A stretch of DNA of 6,311 nt from Oscillospiraceae bacterium (GTDB lineage: Bacteria; Bacillota_A; Clostridia; Saccharofermentanales; Saccharofermentanaceae), in the NCBI GenBank assembly GCA_902803365.1, contig CADCPU010000059.1:1-6311 (forward strand), in the 5' to 3' direction. A program made the position numbers and the translations under genes. Position 1 is the first letter of the stretch. Each line of letters begins with the position of its first letter. Shown here in pieces: positions 1 through 6,311 of this stretch. The notes under the pieces were generated by a model. The model had not been told where the DNA came from. It searched no databases and saw only the letters and a program-made list of their open reading frames with translations.

Positions 1-1446
1 CTTGCCTCCGATGAGATACTCGAGGGCGATGACGATCTCGAGTCGCTGCCGGATTACTATATCGTGGAGAAGACCAAGCGAGATACGCTTCATAAGCTCA
101 TAAGAAGCGCGCTTTCTGACGTGCAGTATCAGACGGTGCTGTTTCACTACTTTGACGAGATGTCGGTCGAAGAGATCGCCAACGTTATGGGCTGCCCTGT
201 CGGCACGGTCAAGACGAGGCTTAAGTCTTCGAGGATCTTGATCAAGCGCGAAGTCGAAAAATATGAGAAGGACAACGACGACAGGCTCGCGGCCTTTGCA
301 GGCGTTCCGTTCCTCACCGGATTCTTCAACGCGCACGCTGCGGACATCAGCGTTCCGAATATCGCACCGCTCATCAAGGAAGCAGTGGATGCTGTCACAA
401 AGAGCGCGAAAAAGGCCGTCTCACAGGCGACCTCGGCAACAAAGACTGCTGCTTCACAGGCATCCTCTGTTTCTCAAACAGCCGCCGCTGCTACGGGATC
501 TGCCAAGACAGGCGTTGCGGGCTTTTTCGCGACCGCGGCAGGAAAAGCAACTGCATTTATCGCGGCTTCTGCCCTGATCGTGGGCGCCGTTATCGGCGTG
601 ACTCTGACCCTCAAAGACAAGGACAAGAAAGACGCAGAAGAAGAACCCACCACAACTGCCGAGGTTACTGAAGAGATAACGGACAAGCCGAAGGCCGGAG
701 ATAACGACAGTTTTTTCGATAAGATAGAAGACAACATTTCCGAGATCGAGAGAGCACCTGCAGTCGAAGTTGCCAAGGATGAGCTGCCAGACTATGAGCT
801 GCTGTCTTCCCTGACCAGATGGGATCTGACAGGCTATGATCACACCAAACCGGACGAGGAACTCTATCAACGTCTTTTTCCGACTGACACGTTCCCTTTG
901 GTCCACTTCACTGACTATGACCCCGATTACAAACACAGCAATGATCTGACGGATCCGAGAGGTGTATTCGATCAGGTGCACACTCATCACATCAAGGCTG
1001 AAGCATTTTACTGGATGGAGAAAAATGTCCTGGCTCTGTCGGATAAGGATATGGAGGAATTCAACAAGCTGTTGGTTCCGTATGAGAAGGACGGAGATAT
1101 GGCGGGCGCTTATATCGAAGGCGACACCGTCTGGTTCGCCTATCCGAAAAGATATGATTACACTACAAGGAGAAATCTGAAAAACCTTTTTGACGGAGAA
1201 TACTACTATATCGAATATCTGATCTACGATAACTACGATTGGTGCCATGACCCAGACTACTACAGATATGAAGACGGCAAGTACATCTTCTTCGTACTGC
1301 AGCATAAGGAAGTCGACGGCAAAGGAGTCTGGTCTATTATAAGCACATCAGACGATCCTTCCACCTTCCCTGGTGAACCCGCCGAGATCCCGACGCGCGA
1401 GGCTGATGAAGAGGCACGTCAAAGAGCGATCGAAAATTATCATTAA
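1..1446 (+). CDS. Membrane-tethered ECF-like sigma factor with extracytoplasmic C-terminal domain (5' partial)
   Basis: The frame is open from base 1, so the start and sigma region 2 lie upstream; the GTG at 64 is internal. Residues here are counted from base 1. Residues about 30-90 match sigma-70 region 4 of ECF factors: an acidic run-up, a helix ending HYFDEMSVEEIANVMG, then the recognition helix PVGTVKTRLKSSR, which would contact the promoter -35 element. Residues 91-183 form an Ala/Ser/Lys-rich, probably helical linker. Residues 184-204 (bases 550-612) are a single hydrophobic segment rich in Ala, Ile, Val and Gly. An acidic Thr/Glu-rich stretch follows, then a domain at about 260-481 rich in Tyr, Asp and Trp that I do not recognise. 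Most ECF sigmas end soon after region 4, so about 390 extra residues is unusual. I infer a sigma factor held at the membrane, with the C-terminal domain sensing outside or acting as a built-in anti-sigma. Region 4 is confident; topology is moderately so, because the lysines flanking the helix lie mainly on the C-terminal side. Confidence 0.85.
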   Translation, partial: LASDEILEGDDDLESLPDYYIVEKTKRDTLHKLIRSALSDVQYQTVLFHYFDEMSVEEIANVMGCPVGTVKTRLKSSRILIKREVEKYEKDNDDRLAAFAGVPFLTGFFNAHAADISVPNIAPLIKEAVDAVTKSAKKAVSQATSATKTAASQASSVSQTAAAATGSAKTGVAGFFATAAGKATAFIAASALIVGAVIGVTLTLKDKDKKDAEEEPTTTAEVTEEITDKPKAGDNDSFFDKIEDNISEIERAPAVEVAKDELPDYELLSSLTRWDLTGYDHTKPDEELYQRLFPTDTFPLVHFTDYDPDYKHSNDLTDPRGVFDQVHTHHIKAEAFYWMEKNVLALSDKDMEEFNKLLVPYEKDGDMAGAYIEGDTVWFAYPKRYDYTTRRNLKNLFDGEYYYIEYLIYDNYDWCHDPDYYRYEDGKYIFFVLQHKEVDGKGVWSIISTSDDPSTFPGEPAEIPTREADEEARQRAIENYH

Positions 1447-1455
1447 GCCGGATCG

Positions 1456-1490
1456 AACGTCCCTGCTCTATTGCAGGGGCGTTATTTATT
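1456..1490 (+). terminator. Rho-independent terminator of the sigma-factor gene
   Basis: An 11-bp stem (1456-1466 with 1473-1483, one G-T wobble, core CCCTGC/GCAGGG) closes a 6-nt loop, TCTATT. It begins 9 nt after the TAA stop and runs into a short T-rich tail, ATTTATT. It should separate transcription of the sigma gene from the secreted-protein gene that follows. Confidence 0.85.
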
Positions 1491-1508
1491 GCCTTGCGTC
1501 GCCACGTT

Positions 1509-1541
1509 TATGACATCTGCCACTTATCGCCTAATGTCATA
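1509..1541. repeat. Inverted repeat straddling the -35 region (candidate operator)
   Basis: TATGACAT (1509-1516) and ATGTCATA (1534-1541) form a perfect 8-bp inverted repeat with a 17-nt gap that encloses the -35 element. Arm centres about 25 nt apart would place two bound subunits on roughly the same helix side. The full repeat is not present at the paralogue's promoter, although one ATGTCA half-site is (4258-4263). It could be an operator or chance. Confidence 0.35.
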
Positions 1542-1552
1542 TGTGATAAAAT
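1524..1552 (+). promoter_or_regulatory. Promoter of first secreted-protein gene
   Basis: A -35-like TTATCG (1524-1529), inside the 9-mer CACTTATCG, is followed by a 17-nt spacer and the -10 TAAAAT (1547-1552) with an extended TG at 1544-1545. The -10 matches the vegetative consensus at 5 of 6 positions; the -35 is weak for the housekeeping sigma. The same elements with the same spacing and the same 29-nt distance to the ATG recur before the paralogue at 4265-4293, which is the main support. Transcription should start near 1559, leaving a leader of only about 20-25 nt. Confidence 0.7.
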
Positions 1553-1568
1553 TGGTCGAATAATAATT

Positions 1569-1574
1569 GGGGGA
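1569..1574 (+). promoter_or_regulatory. Ribosome binding site that decides the start at 1582
   Basis: GGGGGA sits 7 nt before the ATG at 1582. An in-frame TTG at 1567 would add five residues, but it overlaps this site and has no ribosome binding site of its own. The paralogue also begins at the equivalent ATG, with the same 7-nt spacing. Confidence 0.8.
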
Positions 1575-1581
1575 AAAATCA

Positions 1582-4110
1582 ATGACACTCAAAAGATCAG
1601 TATTAAGTCTGTTGCTGATCCTCACGATGCTTTTCGCGATCCCGGCATCGGCAGGAAGAAACGTGCTGGCAGCAACGGAAAAGATCGATAACATCACGAT
1701 CGATTCAAAAGGTATCCTGCAATGGAACGGCATCTCGAATCTTGACTCTGTTTATTATGTCAGTTTCCAGAACCACCAGTATTTAGTTAAAACGACAAGG
1801 TTCGCGCTTTACGATACCTTCAATGACAATGGTTACAAGTCGGGAACATACACGGTCAGCGTTTCCTGCCGCGATACGAGCGGAACCCGTTATTACGGAA
1901 GCATCTCCTATAATTATGTATCACCGTACAAACAGTTTCCGTCCGTAAAGAATATCCGTATCTCCGGTGATAACCTGACTTGGGATTATGACACTTCCGC
2001 CGCCAAAGGAGCGACTCCGTACTTTCATATCACCGTCAAAGGGCCTAATTCAACCGAGACTTTTATAATGCAGAAAAATCTGCTTCCTAAGGCTTCTTTT
2101 GCGCTTAACGGTACATATGACTACACGGTCTCGATCCAAGTCAAATGCAACGGTTTTATCAATAGCGAGGTCGTTACTAAAAAAATAACCGGTATCAGCG
2201 CATCACTCCCTACGGTCACAGGGTTTACTTACTCTCACGGCGTGCTCTCCTGGAACAAGATTCCCGGGGCGGACGCCTACAGTATATCTATCGAATTTTC
2301 TACATCTTCAAAGCAACACTACGGATTTGATCTGGCCAAGCCTTCAAACTACGTATGCTTAGGACAGGAAATAGCCAGAACTTACCCGAACGTCCTCGAC
2401 AATAACACGACATATGATATGAAGGTAACCGTCTGCGGATTGTCAGATGACGACATTAACAAAACTCGAATGTCCAATGAGGCATCTTACGCTTGCGCAT
2501 ATAAATACGAGGAGTATCCGATAAAGGTCTATGGCGAGACGTTATCATCCAAAAAGGACATCCGCGACCTTCTCGGTGACGGCGAAGTCGAATATCGTCC
2601 TGACAGTAACGAACTGGTCTTTAAAGGTAAGAGCATAAAAGGTCAGACCGAATACGTTAAGGATAAGACGATGTTCACGGCGACCGGTGATCTGAGGATC
2701 AGCGGCTCGGCTGATATCAATGCTAACTATACGATCATTAACGCAGCCGGTTCGGTCTACTTCAAAACAAACAGCAGCTTCAACGCACATTCCCGTTACA
2801 CTCCTGTTGTCGTTGCCGACTCAGTAGCGTTCGAACCAGGCGGAAACCATACCTTCACAAGTGACTCTAACGTATTTAATATCAATAACAACGTCGTTTT
2901 CCTTAATAATGTCTCTTATGTGAGCTTTAAGACAAGCAACGAGAACAGGAAGGCGATCAATATCTCCAAAGGTAAGATCGTGATCCCGAAAACACTCGAT
3001 ATCGTCGTACCGAGCGAAGGAAGGCTCAGTGATGACAAGAAAAACATCATAAACAAGGACGGCACGAATGCTTCCGAAGTAATAATCACCAAGGCAGCTC
3101 CTACGGCAACTCCAATGCCGACACCGACGACAGCACCTACGGCTAAGCCGAGTGCCGCACCGACGGTTGCACCTTCAGTTGCTCCTACGGTTGCACCTAC
3201 TGCAAATCCTGTCTCAATGCCTACATCCGAGCCGACAGGTTCTGCAGCAAAGCCTACGGGCAAAGTAACGGCAACACCTGCACCTGATGCTACGGCTGCA
3301 CCTACAACTAAGGTAACAACTGCTCCGAAGCCGACTTCAGAAGAGGTCTCCCCTGCTGATCCGAACGCACAGATCCTCGCTTTCGTTGAGCGAATCTACA
3401 TCTACGTTCTCGACCGTGAGCCTGAAGCAGAAGGCGCAGCATTCTGGTCCGAAGAGCTCTACTCTTTCCGCCGCACCGGCGCTGAAGTTGCTCAGGGCTT
3501 CATCTTCTCTGATGAGTTCGCGGCACGCAACACAACAGACGAAGAGTTCGTAACTATCCTTTATAAGACATTCTTCGGACGTGATCCTGAGGAAGACGGT
3601 ATGAACTTCTGGCTCGATCAGCTTGCCACAGGCGCTATGGATCGCACGACAGTCGCAAACGGCTTCATCTACTCACAGGAATGGGCTGACACCTGCGCTT
3701 CCTACGGCATCCGTTCAGTCGGAGACTTAAAGCCATCCGGCTCAATCGAACCTACCGACCTCACCTACGCATTTGTTGAGCGTATGTACACAACGGCAAT
3801 GGGCCGCGGCTACGATGAAGAAGGAAAACAGTACTGGGCATCTGAGCTCGCTAACTTCAACATCACAGGTGAACAGTGCGGAGCATCCTTCTTCCTCTCT
3901 GATGAGATGACGGGCTACGGCTTGTCAGACGAAGAGTTCCTCGGCCGCCTCTACGCTACGTTTATGAACCGTGAGGCAGACGAAGACGGTGCAGCATACT
4001 GGCTCGGCATAATGGCATCCGGCACGACACGCGCAGACGTTGTTTTCGGATTCACCAGATCGGCTGAATTCACGGATAAATGCATCGAGGCAAGGATATT
4101 GCCTTACTGA
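1582..4110 (+). CDS. Secreted Fn3-like / beta-rich / DUF4214 repeat protein (paralogue 1)
   Basis: 842 residues, exported and probably surface-associated; function unknown. Residues 1-24 are a signal peptide: MTLKRS, a Leu/Ile-rich core, and a likely cut after PASA. Residues about 33-115, 117-205 and 207-306 are three beta-sandwich repeats resembling fibronectin type III, each opening with an LxW motif (ILQW, LTWD, LSWNKIPGADAY). Residues 312-504 are strand-rich; the opening DLLGDGEVEYRP recalls a DVLGDG-V-Y-P motif I know from clostridial surface proteins, and the Asn/Ser/Thr-rich strands after it could form a beta-helix. Residues 505-592 are a Pro/Thr/Ala linker. Residues 601-835 hold four DUF4214-like helical units with R-x-x-x-x-[DE]-G-x-x-[FY]-W signatures ending at Trp622, 677, 752 and 807. 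There is no LPXTG sorting motif, no evident S-layer-homology domain, no C-terminal membrane helix and no visible enzyme motif. I infer an adhesion or glycan-binding role, with DUF4214 perhaps holding the protein at the surface. It ends in tandem in-frame stops TGA TAA. Confidence 0.88.
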   Translation: MTLKRSVLSLLLILTMLFAIPASAGRNVLAATEKIDNITIDSKGILQWNGISNLDSVYYVSFQNHQYLVKTTRFALYDTFNDNGYKSGTYTVSVSCRDTSGTRYYGSISYNYVSPYKQFPSVKNIRISGDNLTWDYDTSAAKGATPYFHITVKGPNSTETFIMQKNLLPKASFALNGTYDYTVSIQVKCNGFINSEVVTKKITGISASLPTVTGFTYSHGVLSWNKIPGADAYSISIEFSTSSKQHYGFDLAKPSNYVCLGQEIARTYPNVLDNNTTYDMKVTVCGLSDDDINKTRMSNEASYACAYKYEEYPIKVYGETLSSKKDIRDLLGDGEVEYRPDSNELVFKGKSIKGQTEYVKDKTMFTATGDLRISGSADINANYTIINAAGSVYFKTNSSFNAHSRYTPVVVADSVAFEPGGNHTFTSDSNVFNINNNVVFLNNVSYVSFKTSNENRKAINISKGKIVIPKTLDIVVPSEGRLSDDKKNIINKDGTNASEVIITKAAPTATPMPTPTTAPTAKPSAAPTVAPSVAPTVAPTANPVSMPTSEPTGSAAKPTGKVTATPAPDATAAPTTKVTTAPKPTSEEVSPADPNAQILAFVERIYIYVLDREPEAEGAAFWSEELYSFRRTGAEVAQGFIFSDEFAARNTTDEEFVTILYKTFFGRDPEEDGMNFWLDQLATGAMDRTTVANGFIYSQEWADTCASYGIRSVGDLKPSGSIEPTDLTYAFVERMYTTAMGRGYDEEGKQYWASELANFNITGEQCGASFFLSDEMTGYGLSDEEFLGRLYATFMNREADEDGAAYWLGIMASGTTRADVVFGFTRSAEFTDKCIEARILPY
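3250..3600 (+). repeat. Near-identical linker/DUF4214 block, copy 1
   Basis: This block matches 5970-6311 in the paralogue. It starts at the KPTGKVTATPAP part of the linker and runs through the first DUF4214-like unit into the second. From the ADPNAQIL stretch onward, 78 of 82 aligned residues are identical, and most DNA differences are at third codon positions. The 9-nt length difference is three codons in the linker. The match is far higher than in the upstream beta domains. Confidence 0.85.
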
Positions 4111-4124
4111 TAACAAGTACACTT

Positions 4125-4154
4125 ACAGGGTCGCTCCGGCGGCCCTGTTTATTT
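4125..4154 (+). terminator. Rho-independent terminator with UNCG-type loop
   Basis: A 10-bp stem (4125-4134 with 4139-4148, one T-G wobble) carries the tetraloop TCCG closed by a C-G pair, which in RNA is C(UCCG)G, a member of the very stable UNCG tetraloop family. A tail, TTTATTTT, follows. It lies 14 nt after the stop of the first secreted-protein gene and should insulate it from the paralogue downstream. Confidence 0.9.
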
Positions 4155-4163
4155 TGCGCTGAA

Positions 4164-4190
4164 GTTTTTCCTCCCCTACGGAGTAAAAAC
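4164..4190. other. Second imperfect hairpin in the intergenic gap
   Basis: GTTTTTCCTCC (4164-4174) and GGAGTAAAAAC (4180-4190) are complementary at 10 of 11 positions around a 5-nt loop. The A/T-rich base of the stem gives T-runs on both strands, so it could be a weak backup terminator, including for transcripts entering from the right. No gene is visible on that strand, so its role is uncertain. Confidence 0.35.
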
Positions 4191-4264
4191 AAAACAGTCC
4201 CTAAACCTTCACGTCACATAATTTTCGAGCACAAAATAGCGCTGCAGTTTGTTACTTATGTCAC

Positions 4265-4293
4265 TTATCGTATAACGACCGTTATGCTAAAAT
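4265..4293 (+). promoter_or_regulatory. Promoter of second secreted-protein gene
   Basis: TTATCG (4265-4270, again within CACTTATCG), a 17-nt spacer and TAAAAT (4288-4293) with an extended TG at 4286-4287. The distance from the -10 to the ATG is 29 nt, exactly as upstream of paralogue 1, and 17 of those 29 leader bases agree, including the block CGAATAAT. The -35 also lies in a tandem imperfect 9-mer, TTACTTATG then TCACTTATC (4252-4269, 7 of 9 matching), absent at the first promoter. Confidence 0.7.
4272..4285. repeat. 14-bp palindrome between -35 and -10 (candidate operator)
   Basis: ATAACG and CGTTAT are perfect 6-bp inverted arms with a 2-nt centre, AC, lying entirely in the promoter spacer. 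A repressor bound there would block RNA polymerase. The equivalent spacer of paralogue 1 lacks it, so if functional it would regulate only the second gene. Confidence 0.4.
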
Positions 4294-4309
4294 AGGGCGA
4301 ATAATGATA

Positions 4310-4315
4310 AGGGAG
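4310..4315 (+). promoter_or_regulatory. Ribosome binding site for paralogue 2
   Basis: AGGGAG lies 7 nt before the ATG at 4323. The leader just upstream contains TAA and TGA codons, so the reading frame cannot start much earlier. The product begins MTIKRS, matching MTLKRS of paralogue 1. Confidence 0.8.
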
Positions 4316-4322
4316 ACATCAT

Positions 4323-6311
4323 ATGACAATCAAAAGATCAGTATTAAGTTTATTCTTGATACTTGCGATGCTATGGGCAATTCCGGCATCGGCAAGCAGA
4401 AACGTGCGGGCAGACAGCACGATCACCAACATCACGATCGATTCGCAGGGCGTCATGACGTGGGACGCCATTCCGAATCAGGACTATTACACCATAGCCG
4501 TCTTGAATTCACATTACGTCAGTAAAGAACCGAGATTCGCACTTTACGACCGATTGTGCATGGACGGCATAAAATCAGGAAAATACAATGTCGGTATCAA
4601 CGGTTATGATACGAATAAAAATGCATATTGGGGATATACTTCATATGATTTTGTATCCCCTTACACGCAGCTTCCTTCCGTCACAAATGTCAGGATCGAA
4701 GGAAGCATCCTGACTTGGGATTTCAATAATTCTGCCGTACCCGGTGCAAATCCGAGTTTCGATATCTTCGTATCAGGCCCGGAAACCAAGACTTTCAACA
4801 CAAAGCAGAATTATATTCCAAAGAGTGCTTTCGCGTACACCGGAACATATAATTACAAGGTATCGATCGCAGTAAAATGCAAAGGCTATATCACCAGCGA
4901 GACAGTTACGAATACTTTTCTCGATATCTCAACCGAACTCCCCGGGACAACAGGCTTTAACTATTCTCACGGCCTGCTCTCATGGGACAGCATCCCGGGC
5001 GCGACTTCCTATCACGTTAGTATTGCATTCGACAAATCACCCAACTCTCATGTCGAGTACAGTATGGGAACAGATACAAACTCAATAGTCATCGGAGAGA
5101 ATGTCTCAGCACTCAATACCGGCAGCGCTTACAACGTTAAAGTGACAGTCGATGGCTTGACAGAGTTCGAAAACAACTCATACCGTATATCCGAGCCTAC
5201 CGCTTACGATCTCGTATACCAATATGAGGAGTATCCATTGAGACTCTATGGCAAGCCGGTGTCATCGAAAATGAACATCAGCGATCTTCTCGGTAAAGGC
5301 GAAGTCACATATTACCCTGACGAGAACAAGTTGGTCTTTAACGGAAAGAAGGTCATCGGAGATCGCTTTGCCGACAAAACTGTTGCCATGTTCTCAACAG
5401 ACGGTTCATTGAAAGTCGCAGGATCTGCCAACATCGAGTCTTACGCCACGCTCTTTGAGACAGGCGAAACACTCACCTTCGAAAACGGCAGCAACTTCAC
5501 CGCTTACTCCCACTATGACTCTGTCATCTCAGCCATGAAGTTATATCTCAATGGCGGTTCCTATACATTCACGAGCGACAAGAACGTAATCGAGCTTACA
5601 AAAAATCTCATGCTCTCCGGCAATATCACTTACCTGAAGCTCAAGACGAACGACTCCAGCGCACCCGGCAGTTCTACAGTCAAGATCAGCGAGGGCAAGA
5701 TCATCATGCCTAATGCACTGAGCATCATCGAGCCTGTTGAGGGCAAGATCAGCGATGACAACAAGCAGTTCTTAACCAAGGACGGCAAAACTGCTAAAGA
5801 AGTAGTCATCTCGCAATTTGCTCCAACATCTACTCCGACACCTGTCCCGACAGCAACACCTACAGCGAAGCCTACTGCCAAGCCTACTGTTAAGCCAAGT
5901 GCGGCACCGACAGCACAGCCTTCCGGTTCTGTCACTAAGCCGACTGCTGCCCCGACAGGTTCCGAAGCAAAGCCTACAGGCAAAGTAACGGCAACACCTG
6001 CTCCTTCCGCTGCTCCTACAAGCAAGGTAACAACTGCTCCAAAGCCGACTTCAGCAGACTCCCCTGCTGATCCGAACGCACAGATCCTCGCATTCGTTGA
6101 GCGCATCTACATCTACGTTCTCGACCGCGAGCCAGAAGCAGAAGGCGCAGCATTCTGGTCCGAAGAGCTTTACTCTTTCCGCCGCACAGGCGCAGAAGTC
6201 GCACAGGGATTCATCTTCTCTGCTGAGTTTGAAGCACGCGGCACAACAGACGAAGAGTTCGTAACGATCCTTTATAAGACTTTCTTCGGCCGTGATCCTG
6301 AGGAAAACGGA
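4323..6311 (+). CDS. Secreted Fn3-like / beta-rich / DUF4214 repeat protein (paralogue 2, 3' partial)
   Basis: Translation from the ATG stays open for 663 codons to the window edge, with no frameshift or internal stop. The layout repeats that of paralogue 1: a signal peptide (MTIKRS, hydrophobic core with a Trp, likely cut after PASA); three Fn3-like repeats at about 31-113, 115-204 and 206-300, with motifs MTWDAIP, LTWDF and LSWDSIPGATSY; a strand-rich domain at about 306-498 opening DLLGKGEVTYYP; a Pro/Thr/Ala/Lys linker at 500-580; and DUF4214-like units starting at Phe591 and Phe646, the second cut off. By comparison with its sister, roughly 180 residues are missing. The central domains agree with paralogue 1 at only about half of positions, while the start and the DUF4214 part are nearly identical. 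I infer a tandem duplicate whose binding face has diverged; the ligand is unknown. Confidence 0.87.
   Translation, partial: MTIKRSVLSLFLILAMLWAIPASASRNVRADSTITNITIDSQGVMTWDAIPNQDYYTIAVLNSHYVSKEPRFALYDRLCMDGIKSGKYNVGINGYDTNKNAYWGYTSYDFVSPYTQLPSVTNVRIEGSILTWDFNNSAVPGANPSFDIFVSGPETKTFNTKQNYIPKSAFAYTGTYNYKVSIAVKCKGYITSETVTNTFLDISTELPGTTGFNYSHGLLSWDSIPGATSYHVSIAFDKSPNSHVEYSMGTDTNSIVIGENVSALNTGSAYNVKVTVDGLTEFENNSYRISEPTAYDLVYQYEEYPLRLYGKPVSSKMNISDLLGKGEVTYYPDENKLVFNGKKVIGDRFADKTVAMFSTDGSLKVAGSANIESYATLFETGETLTFENGSNFTAYSHYDSVISAMKLYLNGGSYTFTSDKNVIELTKNLMLSGNITYLKLKTNDSSAPGSSTVKISEGKIIMPNALSIIEPVEGKISDDNKQFLTKDGKTAKEVVISQFAPTSTPTPVPTATPTAKPTAKPTVKPSAAPTAQPSGSVTKPTAAPTGSEAKPTGKVTATPAPSAAPTSKVTTAPKPTSADSPADPNAQILAFVERIYIYVLDREPEAEGAAFWSEELYSFRRTGAEVAQGFIFSAEFEARGTTDEEFVTILYKTFFGRDPEENG
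5970..6311 (+). repeat. Near-identical linker/DUF4214 block, copy 2
   Basis: This is the partner of 3250-3600, cut by the window end. In the aligned DUF4214 part (residues 582-663) only four residues differ from copy 1: Asp to Ala, Ala to Glu, Asn to Gly and Asp to Asn. The two blocks are about 2.7 kb apart in direct orientation, so they could recombine and delete or exchange the beta-domain region between them. Confidence 0.85.

Noticed and set aside
454..1305. Open frame of 283 codons on the - strand inside the sigma-factor gene
   Set aside because: It lies antisense to a gene with a clear region 4 and membrane helix. Its product is an irregular mix of Val/Ile/Phe and Cys with no domain, and no convincing ribosome binding site was seen.
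1567..1581. TTG at 1567 as the start of paralogue 1
   Set aside because: It overlaps the Shine-Dalgarno sequence for the ATG at 1582 and would add five residues that the paralogue lacks.
1447..1581. Riboswitch or small RNA in the gaps before the secreted-protein genes
   Set aside because: The gap before each start is accounted for by a terminator, a promoter and a leader of about 20-25 nt, too short for a riboswitch. No other conserved RNA fold was seen.
3097..3345. Repetitive ACN/CCN/GCN tract as a possible CRISPR or satellite array
   Set aside because: The periodicity is in codons, in frame and irregular, and it encodes a Pro/Thr/Ala linker between two domains. There are no fixed repeat-spacer units.
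4304..4525. 73-codon + strand frame overlapping the start of paralogue 2
   Set aside because: It is an out-of-frame reading of the promoter leader and signal-peptide region. The frame from 4323 has the ribosome binding site, signal peptide and full paralogue match.
5630..6106. Gly/Val/Ala-rich open frame on the - strand, with a similar one at 2916-3263
   Set aside because: Both are mirror images of the Pro/Thr/Ala linker codons; the repeated Val-Gly pattern comes from reading ACN-CCN-GCN codons backwards. Their presence in both paralogues reflects the shared linker, not a conserved antisense gene.

Overview
The window looks like a piece of chromosome from an anaerobic Gram-positive bacterium of the Clostridia (Bacillota). 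The evidence is the ECF-type sigma factor region 4, Gram-positive signal peptides, strong purine-rich ribosome binding sites, extended -10 promoters, and secreted proteins with a Pro/Thr/Ala 'TATPTP' linker followed by DUF4214-like repeats. That last combination I associate with gut and rumen Clostridia. No marker here allows a genus call. All three genes lie on the + strand, and nothing on the - strand looks like a gene.

Layout. (1) Bases 1-1446: the 3' part of a sigma-70-family (ECF-like) gene. Its DNA-binding region 4 is fused through an Ala-rich linker to one transmembrane helix and a large C-terminal domain predicted to lie outside the membrane. It ends in a clear hairpin terminator. (2) Bases 1582-4110: a complete gene for a secreted 842-residue protein. 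It has a signal peptide, three fibronectin-III-like beta domains, a beta-strand-rich (possibly beta-helix) domain, a Pro/Thr/Ala linker and four DUF4214-like helical units. It has its own promoter, and its terminator carries a UNCG-type loop. (3) Bases 4323-6311: a tandem paralogue of gene 2 with the same architecture, cut by the window edge inside the second DUF4214-like unit.

How they may work together. The two secreted-protein genes share a promoter with identical geometry: CACTTATCG, a 17-nt spacer, TG-N-TAAAAT, then 29 nt to the ATG. Each is separated from its upstream neighbour by a terminator, so they appear to be independent, co-regulated units. The partial gene upstream looks like a membrane-tethered sigma factor with an external sensory domain. 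It is a natural candidate regulator of these surface proteins, but that link is inference from position only. The paralogues are a mosaic: the signal-peptide start and the linker/DUF4214 end are nearly identical, while the central beta domains agree at only about half of positions. This suggests a conserved secretion and retention frame carrying diverging binding modules.
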